This document shows positions 22,891-34,768 of a stretch of 60,000 bases of DNA, in pieces. Made by a program: the position numbers and the translations under genes. This DNA is from Owenia fusiformis (taxonomy: Eukaryota > Annelida > Polychaeta > Sabellida > Oweniidae). How positions within the stretch are numbered: position 1 is the stretch's first letter; each line of letters begins with the position of its first letter. The notes below the pieces were generated by a model that saw nothing but the letters and a program-made list of their open reading frames with translations, was not told where the DNA came from and did no database searches. The stretch covers positions 32,854,166-32,914,165 of the forward strand of contig CAIIXF020000011.1 in assembly GCA_903813345.2 (NCBI GenBank), read 5' to 3'.

Positions 22891-23639
22891 TTTTTATTTT
22901 TTTAACTAAATGATTGTTCTTTGATATTACGCAGAAAAAAACAATTTTTATTTACATAAACTTTATATTAGAGCTTGAAAATGTAAAAACAATATATGTC
23001 AACATATTGCGTTTTGGAGCGATGTGCAGGTTTAAATTGATAAATTTACATTGCACATTATGCACCCCTGGGGCCAACACGATCCTCAGAGACCCAGAGG
23101 GTGCATGAATGCAACTAAGTTAAACAGTGAAATGGACTCTATGAGTATAAAATTAAAAACAGGAAAAAATAGGCCTAGAAAAAAAAATAGATCTAGACTA
23201 TCATCTAGATTTCGGCCTACCTGCAAATTATAAGACCCGATGCGACTCGACAACTAAGTCTTGCTCTTTGTGTTTACGCATAAATAACAACGGTAAGTCG
23301 AGACATGCGCCTGCTGTTGAATCATTTGATGGAACGTTGACATTTGTTTTTATCGATGACCTAATTTTTATCTACTTCCGGGTTGCATTAATTATGCGAA
23401 CGATATATCTACGCCCTTTCAAGGTTCAAACGTACATGTACTTGAGGCAGTAGTCCTGCTCAAAGACTGTATCCACCCCCCCCCCACCTCCACTCTCTTT
23501 ACCTGGCAATATACATATAGAGAGAAGGATAAAGGGGGGGGGGAGTATATTGTGCTGTAAAAGCCAAGTTCCCCAATCTTTCAAAGAAAGCCCATGCTAT
23601 GCTACACGCTACATCTGTACATACGGCATACAGTCGGTT
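22891..23639. other. Non-coding DNA
   Basis: No gene is recognised. It includes a C run and a G run about 70 bp apart (about 23467 and 23536) that could pair. Confidence 0.5.
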
Positions 23640-24080
23640 TGCCCCCGGGGATTTACCCTACTCTAGGGCTTCTAGGTTGCATAATGCACATCTGGGTCTC
23701 ATCTGAGATTTGCCACTGTACTCCTATGGTCAAAGTCTCCGAGTGTAAAGGCGGGTAATCCCGCCAAGTCACTTGGCAGTCACTATAACAGTGTTGGCCT
23801 AGAAAAATGCCCAGTGGCGAACGCGGCTTGCAATGTCGCCCACCCGGGGCGTTTACTTAAACCTTGGAATACTATTCCAAGCCAAGTTAAACTCCCTGGC
23901 GGGCATTGCAGCGGGCCTTGCAGGTCCGTTACCAGGATTTGCCAAGGGGGGATTAACTTGAAAATCTGCAGGGGGTTCCCCTTAGACAGTTTGGCCAAAA
24001 AGCGCTTGAAGTGCTCACGGTGAAACTGATTTTGAAAGTCCTTTGGTCAGGGCCCTTGCCAGGGCCAATTGCCTTGGTCT
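23640..24080. other. GC-rich patch dense in short hairpins
   Basis: Much richer in G+C than its surroundings. It contains many small palindromes: GGCGGGTAATCCCGCC, CTTGGAATACTATTCCAAG and CCCTTGCCAGGG. Overlapping frames exist on both strands (23783-23998 minus, 23814-24023 plus) but match nothing I know. It could be a repeat family or a structured transcript. Confidence 0.5.
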
Positions 24081-24809
24081 TTAGATCTGTGGTTAGATAC
24101 GAGGCATACGCGCGATATGCTGTAATTAACAAGATGCATGAATATGTTGTATCTTACATGTATTTTTCAAAGGTACATTGGGCATTTTAATGGCTCTTAC
24201 CTGGCCTGTCATTGTAAATTCTAGGGGGCATTTCAAATGGAGAATTCTTAGATAAAGTGGTATACACCTTTAAACCATGTAACTAGATTGATTTTAAATC
24301 AACATAGTAGACGCTTATTAACGAAAACATGTAACATTGCCGATCGGAAGTTTTGAATGATGTGAGAGCACTGAGCGATTTTAAAGCCATGGTTGAAATC
24401 TCCCTTTGGCCAAAACATAATCCATTGGAAAGTTAAGATAATACCACTCTTCATTATGCATGCTTAATCCGGGGCTTAATCATACTTTTCTAGTGGCGAA
24501 TCGTGGGTATTTTGTGAGTTGTATGCGATCGAAGCACTGAAACGAGCCTTGAGGTTTAGGGACTATTAAATTGGCCATTTTTATCCAGATATTTAATAAC
24601 ATGAATAAATGATCGGGGCCATGACAAAATAGGTGCTTCGTGGAAAGATAACTCATTTGCATTCGTCATTCACGGCTGGCGATCCAGAAGCTAACAAGGT
24701 CGGGATCGGGGGATGGGGGCACATCATTTGATTAAGTCAGATTTTTTTTGATAATTTGGCCCGAAAGGGCCCCAAAAGGCCAAAAAGGATCACTAATTTA
24801 GTCTTCTCT
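24081..24809. other. Non-coding DNA
   Basis: Nothing recognisable. Confidence 0.5.
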
Positions 24810-25024
24810 AAAAGACTAGTCTCGGTTTTGAGAACGAAGTTCATCAGTCCACTACACCTTACGCCTGTTTCGGACAATTTTGATATTTTTACATATTGTA
24901 GATGTAAATGTCCTCTTTTGAATATTCACAATTTAATTTGGGTGTTATTTCTATATTTTTCATAAAAAAATTATTAGCGCAGAACACTGATGAACTTCTT
25001 TCTCCAAATCGAGACTTGTCTTTT
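24810..25024. mobile_element. 215-bp MITE
   Basis: Inverted ends AAAAGACTAGTCTCGG (24810) and GAGACTTGTCTTTT (to 25024) extend about 38 bp inward with a few mismatches, including GAAGTTCATCAGT in both orientations. The interior has GGACAATTTTGAT and AATTTAATTTGGGTGTTAT. Confidence 0.7.
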
Positions 25025-25105
25025 ATTGAATCGATCTACTGCACGTTACGCCTGCTTGCCCCACTGCTGCGCACAGTCTAGTTATATTAACGACGAAGCC
25101 CTCTT

Positions 25106-25257
25106 TTAGAACGAATTCGAAAAGGGAACCTGCTTCGGACAATTTTGACTAGTTTTACATTTTATATTGTAGATTCATAATTTAATTTGGGTGTTATATT
25201 TTTCATGAAAAAATTATTAGCCAAGTAGAATGTTCTCCAAGCCGAGACTTGTTTTTG
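25106..25257. mobile_element. Partial second copy of the preceding MITE
   Basis: It shares CTGCTTCGGACAATTTTGA, AATTTAATTTGGGTGTTAT, a TTTTTCATGAAAAAATTATTAG-type segment and the end TCTCCAAGCCGAGACTTG with the 24810-25024 element. The left end is altered. Confidence 0.65.
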
Positions 25258-27007
25258 GAGAATACGCCATGGCGTACAGTACGTAGCGAGGCATGACAGT
25301 GATGAACATTAATTAAGACGTTTCTACAATGGTCCTCGTTTTAATAAGATTTTAAGAGATCTGCATCTTTAATCATTAAAGACTAACATTTTCTTCTATT
25401 TGATGGCATACTTGAATTCTGTGTGTAATTTCTATTAAAACAGCTTTGATTTGCACCATTATTTACCTTTAATCAAATTATAATGATTTTCTAGTTGTCT
25501 AAAACAGGTCGAGCTAAATCCCCATTGACACAATGCTAAAAAAGCTTTAAAACTTCATTTACTCTTACAAGGATCACAAATCTAATGTGAAATCACAATC
25601 CACACGTCAATAAGATCAAATTGTTATATTCCCAGATTCCAATGGTGTTTTAAGTTGATCCAAATGGAATTACTTCTACTAGCTTAAATCAAGAAATTAA
25701 GTGACTCTGGCAATACATATAAGCTTACATGTATTCTAGCCCTACCAATACCCATGATGCCATCTATTTTCCATTTATATGGAAAAAAGGTCAATTGCAA
25801 CAGAGATAAAGTCATTTGCATCCATCAATCGTTGACCCCGAATATTTTTAGATCCTAGCCTACTATAGGGGGAGGGGGGGGGGTAAACATTTTAAACGTC
25901 TCCCGCTGCCGCACTCGTCTAGTTTAGTTGTTATACAAAAGAATGTCTGAATTCTGAAGAGTATGACTAAGAATTTGAGAAAACATTATCACGTGAATAG
26001 TGGATCCCATGACCCAACTCAGTTTCCATGCCGTCAAGCCTGCTGTCGTGGAACTTCTGACTAGTTCTGAGTAGAATAGCCAATTGGTAGGCCTAAATGA
26101 CGTCACCCTAGGTAACGTGTACATGCACTATATTTCAGAATAGTTTCCGATTGAAATTTCTTGACATGTCTTAATAGTATCCAAATCATTCCACTGGGCA
26201 TTACATGAAGGTGATATGATAATTGAGTAAAGGTAAGAGAGTGAACGTTTATTAGTTCCATATATTCATTGCGTTCGCATAAATACTGCAACCGGAAGTT
26301 TACAAAATTTTCGAATTTTTTTTCTAGAATATACACGCATAAAGTATTTGAGATATAGTACAATAAAAGGGACATAGTACATATAAAGTACATACAACAG
26401 AGAAAAGTTCGTCGGTGAAATATCGTTGTTGATGTAAGTAGACAAGAAATGGAAGTATTGTTTTTATTGCGTGGTGAAGTATCAAACTTTTACATTTTTG
26501 TCATTTGATCCTATAGGCTATAGCCTAAATATAGGCGACCTTATACTATAAATCTATTATACAGTACATCATAGACACGAAACTTATCTAGTGCAAAACA
26601 ATCTCAGGTTCTCAGGACGTAGAGATTCTCTCTAGCAAATTCTCTAGCCATGATAGGCCTTAGAAGAAGGTAAGTACAAGTAGAGATACCCTGTAGTCTT
26701 GGTACTAAGACTATCCTGGAACGGGATCCTGGAACTGGATAAGTGAACAAGTACAAGTGATCACTGAGAACTGGAATTCTGGTGCCTCCTGCCCCTCCTA
26801 ATCACTGGCCAGTGTGATTGGCTAGATGATGTACCCTTTGCAGCTTTGTTTGCAACTTACTGCTCAGTAGGTCACTAAGCTCTACTAACTAGATGGTGTA
26901 TTCACTTGAAAAAACTAAAGATCTAAAAATCGAGGAATGGTGTCAAAACATACAGGAGGGGATGTATATTATTAAGAAGAGTGGCTCGGTGACGTCTGAT
27001 TGGTCGT
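25258..27007. other. Non-coding DNA
   Basis: No gene is recognised. There is a G run near 25870 and a CRE-like TGACGTCA at about 26099. Short splice-donor-like sequences (e.g. near 26668) occur without supporting coding sequence. Confidence 0.5.
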
Positions 27008-27190
27008 ACAGTGTAAAACCGGTCTACGTGAAACATCTTTAGTTCCTCTAAAATGTGTTGTACTTTTGAGGTGTTCCACCTATAGAGGTTAATTTACATC
27101 AAAGTCAGTTGGTCTTGGGACTTTGAAAAGTGTTCCACTTACTGAGGTGCTCCACTTCTAGAGATGTTCCACTTAACTGGTTTCACTGTA
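27008..27190. mobile_element. MITE of the ACAGTGAAACC family
   Basis: The left end ACAGTGTAAAACCGGTCTAC and right end TTAACTGGTTTCACTGT are imperfect inverted repeats. The interior has several GAGGTGTTCCAC(C/T) words. Confidence 0.65.
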
Positions 27191-27492
27191 TTTAGCCAAA
27201 TGAAGTAGGAATATATCGGGTGAGCAAACAGTAATCTCACAGAAGATGTATTGAACAAGTGAAGTAGTAAACAAGTCATACAATAAAATAAACATTAATC
27301 ATTGAGGTTTTGGAAATAGTTAGACGGTAAACCGAGACATGAAAAGAGATGAGACAATGTGTAGGCGCAGGGGGAGCCACATGAGTGATAAAATGAGGGA
27401 GATGGGAGACCCTTTTGAGTGTTATACCCTGATCGCTGTGCCAGTTTTGTTTCAAAATCTATATGCTGTGAATTTCTAAAGGGTATTGTCAG

Positions 27493-28746
27493 GGTGTTAT
27501 AGCATGACGGTTACGCCACGTAATCTACGTTCACTGATTTATCCAATAAAATGGCCGTGATGGAAGAGAAAACTAAGGTTGGTGCATTATTTTCTAATAC
27601 TGTGTATCAATGAAAGGATGAACGATTTATGTAAGCGTCGCATTCGGTAATGCATTCAGTAATGTATATTTTGAACGTAGTCTGCAAATTGATTATTATG
27701 AAATAAGAGAGAAACTGTCGAGTTTGAAATTTAAAACTACACAAAAGTTTAGTAATTTGTTTATTTTTGTTGCTAGGGCATGGTCTACTTTGCCTAAAAA
27801 CCTTGTGGTATATAGATGTAACCTACATACGATCATACAAAGCCCATTGAGCATTGGCAACCACTTAATATGTTCTACTCAAGTCATAATAATGTATTTT
27901 GAATTTGCGGTAACGTAAAAAATTGATGGAAGGTTACGCGAACCTGATTCAAATATGAAACCCCGATTCATTGTTGTTAATTTTGTCATCTTCATCAGTA
28001 CTTGATCTTAAATCTTCTTTTGCCTCTTCGAATTCATTGCTACCTTTTACACTTTCATCAGTTTCATAAACAAAGCATGCGACAGTTTTTTTCTTGCCTT
28101 ATAGAGGCTGAAACAAGAGCGTCTCTTGCAAGTCCTGAAAACAAATATAGGAAATTCAATATTCCATTTCTTACCCATTATAACAATAACATGGAAAGAG
28201 GCTATCAGATCTAGCAACCTTGACTTGCCAGATGTACATGCACGTAACCGTCCGCTAAATATCTTATGTACAATTAATACAATACGTTACCGTTCATAGA
28301 ATTCGATAGCAGTCATACGTAGTCGTCTAGCGACATTGCGTTTGAAACCTTATTATTTACGATATACACCACGTTCCTGTTCTGGATTTGTCATTTTATG
28401 CCTTGTTTATACACAGTTTACTTACAGTTAATATTTTGAGTGGTTCTGAGGCACATGTACTGAGAAAACACGAGAATGGACCAAAAATTATAAACTTGGA
28501 TATCTCAGTCGGTAGGTTTACAGCTTACATTCTGTTTCTTGTAGACCACCTGGCCGTTTTGACCCAGTCTTTATAACCATCCATATATACGTCACCGAAT
28601 GGAACTAGTTTATAAGGAAATCTTATCTGTGAATATTGCCTACAGGCTAGAAAGAGGACATGCTGCCTTTCCCATCCGCCATTTTTTGTTATCGTTACCG
28701 CAAAATTTTGCAAATCGCTTTGACGAAACCGTCATGCTATAACACC
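27493..28746. mobile_element. 1.25-kb non-autonomous DNA transposon
   Basis: A 20-bp terminal inverted repeat GGTGTTATAGCATGACGGTT (27493-27512) has its exact complement at 28727-28746. Weaker inverted similarity extends about 75 bp, including AAAATGGC(C/G)G in both arms. The interior has only short frames (27724-27918, 28002-28214, 28388-28576) without recognised domains. Confidence 0.7.
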
Positions 28747-29026
28747 GTGATTGTGGTATTCGCGGCTTCTACTACAGGTACTTAGAATGATGTATTATGG
28801 GTACAATTATCTCTTCGCTAATTGCCCCGGATCGACCTTAGTAGGTAACGTTCGAAGAAATCTTGACCTAATTTTTATTTCAAAGAACAATATGTGTTTT
28901 CACTGGACATTATCAGGATACTGTATCTTGCAGAATGCCAGACGTGATTCGACGGTTTCGGACTTTCTGATTTCCATCAACTCAGGTTACAATTATCTGA
29001 ATTGCATAAACAATATAATAATTTTA

Positions 29027-30763
29027 TAATTCAGTCAAGCCAAGTAACTAAGTCAACATTCGAAAATAAAAATCTCAAAAATCGTACATCTTTGATTTCC
29101 AAAATAATTTGTGAGGTGGTTATTAAGATGATAATACATCTTTTAACATATTAATTTTGAGTACATCTTGAATCCATTCTCAACAAAGCGTTGTCGAAAT
29201 AAGGATTCGAAATATTTGAGTTCGGGATGATAAAAGTACGTTAAGATATACCGCTCCTTAACAAACTCCTTTTGGAACAAGATATAGAATCAAATGCATA
29301 TTCTTCTTATTTACTCCCTGACACATGCCAACGAATGTTACATTGGTTAATATCTCCGTTTTAAATAATTTTGTAAACGTTGTTCTCTACAGGTGCCATT
29401 TTTTATAATTGAAAAACAAAATTGAACATTTTGCATTTATAAATTGATAAGACAATAATATTATGTAGGAAATTTCAATTCCAAATGTAAGCGTGTCAAC
29501 TCCTGTTTTTGCACAAAATTTAGCCTTTTATAAAGATAGATCGCCAAAATCTGCATGTACCTCTCAATGAGGCGACACGTTTTTAAATTTATAGATGCTG
29601 AGCTATAAACTCAAACAAAAATTCAAACCACCCGCTATTATTTTGATTACACTAGACGAAATTTCCACTCCCGGGGAGCACTGTGGTAACACTTTGAAGG
29701 AGGATTCTTGAAAAATCGTTCGAATTTTCACAAAAGGTTTAAGGCAATTTTATTGCTTGGTTTAAGCCTCAGCTAAAATCATACTCAAATCCGATACCAT
29801 AATTATAATTTAAAATGAAACATTAAACTCAGGTCAGGTTATATGATAAACCGTTTCGAGAATTGATGATTTGAGTTAACTGTGTATATTTAAATAAATG
29901 TAAGTCGGCATGTATTCGACAGTTAATGTAGACACATGATGTGTGCATCCACGTGTGACTTAAATATCGATTCGTGACTATCATTTTTGGCTTTCAAAAA
30001 TTAAGTTGGAAGTTACAGTGGTTGGAGATTAACGAAAACGTCAATCACATCCGAATATCCGAACGACGTCAAGTATTAACAATACCCTTTCTGTGCATCT
30101 CGAACAAGGCAAGATTCTGTGATCCAGCAATGTGCATACCGAAAGAAAAAATTCACAAATATCAACAAATTTCATTGAGTTGGATATTACATTCGAAATC
30201 ACAACTTTCGAAATGTTTGTTTTAAACAAGAATTGTAAGAACTTAAAACATGTTGTTAGTTTTTTAAACCGCATATCCTCATTTACGTTCTTTGACAAGG
30301 ATGAATTCATTAGAAAACATGGATTTTCTTGATAATTCTTCAAAACTACCCTTGAAATATAAGTATGTGGGATATTACAGTGTAAATTGACACGCATTTG
30401 TTTCCTCCATATCATGAGAAAATAAATGCAGTACCATCTTTCAATATTTGGAAACAAAAAGTTCATTCTGTATGTAAACAAGAAAAAATACATTTATGGT
30501 TGATTCATAATGAAAAATAACATACATCTTTTTAAGTAGGGCTATACAGGGACATAGAGGAAATTCAGAAATATAGGCCATATCCCAAAGACTGCTTCAC
30601 CAATATGTAACAGATTATCAAATTTATCATTTACACGTTTGCTGATAGGTTTATTGAAAATAATTAAACAGAGGTTTACTTCAATTGTGGCACCATTCTT
30701 AGTTAATACTGATGAACATACGAATATCGAATGTTGACTAAGTTACTTGGCTTGACCGAATTA
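29027..30763. mobile_element. 1.74-kb non-autonomous DNA transposon
   Basis: The left arm 29027-29063 (TAATTCAGTCAAGCCAAGTA...) and right arm 30727-30763 are complementary over about 37 bp with two differences. The interior is AT-rich. The longest frame (30041-30493, minus) shows no transposase motif. Confidence 0.68.
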
Positions 30764-30961
30764 CGAGAACGTTTGTAGGGCTATGGTTTTTACACGCGAT
30801 ATGAGCAACATTACTGGAAAAGGGGTTTAATTGATGGAAAAGGAAAAGTTTGAAATCCTAATGTATCCTGTTACCGACAGTTAGTAAAATTCCAAATTCG
30901 AAAAAATACTTATTTCATTTTCAGTTCTGCCTGGTCGTGGCGCTGTTTCAAGCAACACAGT

Positions 30962-31010
30962 ATGCTGACAGCACGACGTCTATTATCTGCTCTGCCTCTC
31001 GTTAAGAAAC
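30962..31010 (+). CDS. Possible orphan first exon (mitochondrial-leader-like)
   Basis: An ATG opens MLTARRLLSALPLVKK, an Arg-rich amphipathic start, and then meets a donor-like C|GTATGT at 31011. A 3' splice site TTTTCAG precedes it (30924). Another frame after that acceptor reads FCLVVALFQATQYADST, which is signal-peptide-like, so the reading is ambiguous. No partner exon is identified. Confidence 0.22.
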
Positions 31011-31501
31011 GTATGTAACGTGATATTTTTCACGCCAATCTGCAAAATGCAATAACAGAAATGAACATGTCAAACGAACTATCAAATGAAACATACACTA
31101 TAGGAGCGTTGAGTAACAGGAATAATAGAAATTAATATAGATATATAACGACACTGTAACTAGAGTAGGCACTCCCAAGACTGGAAGCAATGCTACGTCA
31201 ATGTTATTTCCGGCAATGGGGACAAGGGTGATGTAATTTTTCAAAGCGTTCAAAATTAAAGAATTTTAGCTAGACTGATTTGACACTCGATTTGAAGTGA
31301 TTTATCACGTGATAAAAAGGCTTGACGGGAAGGAAAAGGGAAATCGAGGGATGCATGTACATGTACATGCAGCCATATGAGTCATATATGCTTGATTCGT
31401 GTCTGAATATAGACGTGATAATATTGTGGAAGTAGCAGAGTTACTATTAATTTATGAAATCAGTTGATTATTTGAACATTGATTTGCGCGAATAAATAAA
31501 C
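31011..31501. other. Spacer upstream of the ankyrin gene
   Basis: Probable promoter/5'UTR region of the 31502 gene. It contains an 18-bp palindrome GCATGTACATGTACATGC (31353-31370). No clear TATA box. Confidence 0.4.
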
Positions 31502-33025
31502 ATGAACGAAAGCGTTGATGAAACAGTGTCAATGGACGCATTGATACCTAGTAAACTAGAGCAGTTGCGGATAAGTGTGATCACAAATGACTTGGACAAA
31601 CTGAAGTCCATTTTAAGATCACCTTGTATTGACATTAACATGCACATTGATGGTAGGACGATTTTGTTCTATTCAGTCATGTATGGTAACAACCGAATGC
31701 TATACAAGCTCATAAAGTATGGGGCAGACGTGAACACACAAAGCGTAGCTGGCCTGACGTGTCTCATGAAAGCTACCATGGATAGGAACCTAGAAGTGGT
31801 GAAAATGCTGATTCTATGTGGTAGTGATCTAAACATACAAAGCGCCGAAGGGGCAACAGCCCTACATCACGCATGCGATGTTAGCTCACCCGAGATTGTT
31901 GATACGCTGTTAATGGCAGGAGTTGATCGAAATATTCAACAACATGATGGGAAAACAGCGCTTCATATTGCGTGTACTAAAAACTTGCTCAAAATCGTTC
32001 AATTGCTGCTGTTCTCGAAAATGAATTTGAACTACAGAGATGAAATATCCGACCGATTTTCGTTTAACATTGGTTCACGCTCTAAAACTGTTAACCAAAT
32101 GGCGCTACTTGTGAAAGAACGAAGAGTAGACTGGAAACTCAGGAAACTAGCTCTCGATGTCGGGGTACCCCACAAAATGCTCAAAACCGACAATGTAGAG
32201 ATGAATGGGAGTTTTTGCTCACTGAATATAAAAGATTTCACGGGGAGTACCGTGCTTCACGCGTGCTTTGACGACGTGCATTTTGATATTAATACGCGCT
32301 CTCACTCGAAAGCCCTTGATATTAATTTTGATATCCCCAAGATTCTAATATCCGAGGGAGTCGACTGCTGCGCAAAGAATGAAAAAGGAGACACTGCGTT
32401 GGCGTTGGCCATTAATATGTTTTATAAAGGTGTTGATGCAATCATTGAAGTCATACATCTTTTGATTAAGAAAATGCCCGCTAAAGAAATACAAGGTGCT
32501 TTATTCGTTGCTTGCAGTGATAACAATTGTAAACTATTTGAAGAGTTGGTTAACAAGGGTGTCGATCTTAACAAACCTGGTGGTAGTCATATGATATCTC
32601 CTTTGTTACATGCCCTAAATACACCTGACAATCTCAAATACACGGCCATTCAGTTGTTAAACAATGGTGCTACGATTGCCCCCGGGGAAATCGACAGCGT
32701 TCTGAGATATCTCTGTGATCGCCGAAGTCGTAAACTCACAGCGATGATTCTGGCATCCGGTGTCAGCTTTTCTCCAGAGAAATTTCACCAACAGAAGAAT
32801 CTTGCTATGACTCAATCGCTTGGATTCTTTGAGTGGTTGGAAAGTATGATTCAAAACCCCACGAGCTTGCAGCAGTGTTGCAGGTCCAGTATCGGTGCTA
32901 CATTTAGAGGTGCTTCGGCAGGTGGAAGCATCCTACCAAAATTGAAAGCAGTACATTTGCCCACCAAACTCAAGGACTACATTAGTCTTAAACAATTGTG
33001 GTCCAAACAAGGATACTATTTGTAA
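31502..33025 (+). CDS. Ankyrin-repeat protein with C-terminal SOCS box (ASB-like), intronless
   Basis: A single 507-residue frame. Ankyrin repeats span about residues 50-185 (DGRTILFYSVMYGNN, AGLTCLMKATMDRN, GATALHHACDVSSP, DGKTALHIACTKN). More degenerate ones lie at about 245-300 (TGSTVLHACFDD, KGDTALALAINMF) and 330-400. The C-terminus fits a SOCS box: an elongin BC-box SLQQCCRSSI (455-464, matching S-L-x3-C-x3-aliphatic) and a later HLPTKLKDYI (485-494) where family members have the cullin-5-side motif. By analogy with ASB proteins it would be a substrate adaptor of a cullin-5 ubiquitin ligase in the cytosol. The ankyrin call is firm and the SOCS box likely. A particular ASB orthologue cannot be assigned. 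Confidence 0.9.
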   Translation: MNESVDETVSMDALIPSKLEQLRISVITNDLDKLKSILRSPCIDINMHIDGRTILFYSVMYGNNRMLYKLIKYGADVNTQSVAGLTCLMKATMDRNLEVVKMLILCGSDLNIQSAEGATALHHACDVSSPEIVDTLLMAGVDRNIQQHDGKTALHIACTKNLLKIVQLLLFSKMNLNYRDEISDRFSFNIGSRSKTVNQMALLVKERRVDWKLRKLALDVGVPHKMLKTDNVEMNGSFCSLNIKDFTGSTVLHACFDDVHFDINTRSHSKALDINFDIPKILISEGVDCCAKNEKGDTALALAINMFYKGVDAIIEVIHLLIKKMPAKEIQGALFVACSDNNCKLFEELVNKGVDLNKPGGSHMISPLLHALNTPDNLKYTAIQLLNNGATIAPGEIDSVLRYLCDRRSRKLTAMILASGVSFSPEKFHQQKNLAMTQSLGFFEWLESMIQNPTSLQQCCRSSIGATFRGASAGGSILPKLKAVHLPTKLKDYISLKQLWSKQGYYL

Positions 33026-33180
33026 GAAGCAGTGAATTTGTATTTGTTATAAGCGGCTTTCATTCATAAGAAAACTGCTTCAATATTTTTATGCTGACAT
33101 AACTTTTTAAACATTATTTACGAAGTGTTTGGAGGTTTTTCAAAATGACTATTATTAGTACAAATGTTATGACTATTTCT

Positions 33181-33223
33181 AATAAAGGAATATTTAGGTT
33201 TGTGATACCTGTTGATAAATAAA
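33181..33223 (+). terminator. Polyadenylation signals of the ankyrin/SOCS gene
   Basis: AATAAA occurs at 33181-33186 and 33218-33223, about 160-200 bp after the stop codon. Confidence 0.55.
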
Positions 33224-33959
33224 AAGTCATATTGACTTCGATGACTTAGTTTAATATCCAAAATGACCACTTCAGAATCATGTACTGAAATAGTATTACA
33301 GGTATAAGAGATTGCTAAATATCATAGAGTGTGTTATTTTTTTCTAGGAATTCAGAAAATATGTAGCGTTTATTCAAAAACGAAACTAAGTTTTTATGGC
33401 AGCCCCTCGTAGTTTTCGCCATAATGTTTTTAAAGCAAAATGATATTTGTAAATACCGGCGAATGCCGTTGCATCACTATTTCGAAATAAATGTGAAAGT
33501 AAAAAGTATAAAAAGTCAATCTATAAAACTTGCGTTATAAACGAACGAAACTCTCTTTAAGGAAGTGATGTCGAACGAATGCAAAGGGTGTCAAACTAAA
33601 TACATTAAGAGAAGTATCAGTTTGTACATCTCTATAAACTTCTATTTCGCTTGTCTATTTTTTATTTAGATTTCATAACCATGTTTTGTAACATTGTATG
33701 ACATTAGCTGTGGGCTAAGCTAATTTTGTCGGTAATATTAGTTCGAAAACAGGAAGAGATGTAATTCTAGTTTGAAAAAACAAGATGCTTATTTTATTAA
33801 CTGAGTTTTTCGAATTTTGAGATGAGATATGATGTGATTATCAATTGTGATAAAGATGATAGAGCGTTGATGACAATAATTATCGCCGATATCTTATATT
33901 ATTATTTCATATGGTGGCAGTGGTGTGATATAGGCTTCTTTAGAAAAACACTTTATTAT
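33224..33959. other. AT-rich spacer
   Basis: Nothing recognisable beyond further AATAAA words. Confidence 0.5.
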
Positions 33960-34345
33960 CCAACCGAACGAAGCTTGAGAGGGATATAGAGAAGCCGTCT
34001 GTCCGTTCTAGCGGCAGTAACGCATCATACATTCGTCCATCCGTTCTTCAATATGTCCGGGCGGTAACTCACCGGTTGACGAATTTGATTCATATTGTAT
34101 AGGCTGATGCCTTATTGGTGTAGGACCTCTTCCTGAGAAGGAATTTTCAGTATGACCGCTCAATTTAAAATGGCCGCCATTTTTCGAAAAAATGTAATCT
34201 TTAATAATTCAAATACTAGCCTTCAGATTTGGTTCAAATTTTATAAGCTGATGCCTAGGGACAAGGGAGTTTTGTTCAAGAAGAAATTTTCAAGATGGGC
34301 CCTATTTATCAAACATGTTCGGTGGGACTTGCTACTCCATGGAGT
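33960..34345. repeat. Dispersed-repeat relic (CCGTCTGTCCGTTC ... AAATGGCCGCCATTTTT)
   Basis: It contains GAAGCCGTCTGTCCGTTC, then GACGAATTTGATTCATATT, then AAATGGCCGCCATTTTT. These combine words resembling the 47-49 kb array in this window (AAATGGCGGCCATTTTG, GACAGACGGAC) and repeats common in marine invertebrate genomes. Boundaries are uncertain. Confidence 0.45.
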
Positions 34346-34690
34346 TGCTGTTTTCTAGTTAATTATTGTAAGACTTATCGTATTACATACTGTAGTAATA
34401 CTAGTAATAGAGATTGTTCTCCATCCTTATTGATTTTTATCCCATTTACAAAGTTGCTACCATCCTTATTCAAAGTATCATACAAGACCCTCGTGCTTGT
34501 GATTTTCCTCGTCCTGATTAATGGGCTAAAATATCTTAGTGCCATCTTTATTTGAATTAGTTAGTGAATTTGGATTGTTGTAAAACGAGTAAACCGCTCA
34601 TTACACCATTACCTTTAGTTTTTATTATAGAATAAGACTGCATTATTTTGCAGGAAATGTTTTTTTTATGTTTTTGTTTGTTTATTACAG
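34346..34690. other. AT-rich spacer
   Basis: Nothing recognisable except a pyrimidine-rich 3' splice-site-like end at 34681-34690. Confidence 0.4.
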
Positions 34691-34768
34691 TTTGATGATA
34701 CTTACCCTCACCTGCTAACCATTGATCCCATGGGCGCCATGGTCAGAGCAAATGGCGTTCAAGTTTAA
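34691..34768 (+). CDS. Possible orphan terminal exon
   Basis: After a good 3' splice site (TTGTTTATTACAG), one frame reads 25 residues, FDDTYPHLLTIDPMG then AMVRANGVQV, to a TAA. It has protein-like composition and higher GC than its surroundings. I do not recognise the family. The exon would need a phase-0 partner upstream, which I did not find; the 30962 exon ends in phase 1. Confidence 0.28.
   Translation, partial: FDDTYPHLLTIDPMGAMVRANGVQV

Noticed and set aside
23783-24023. Overlapping frames on both strands in the GC-rich patch as genes
   Set aside because: They are a by-product of GC-rich, stop-poor sequence; no motif is found in either.
30041-30493. 150-residue minus-strand frame in the 1.74-kb element
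   Set aside because: AT-rich composition and no transposase or other motif; probably chance.
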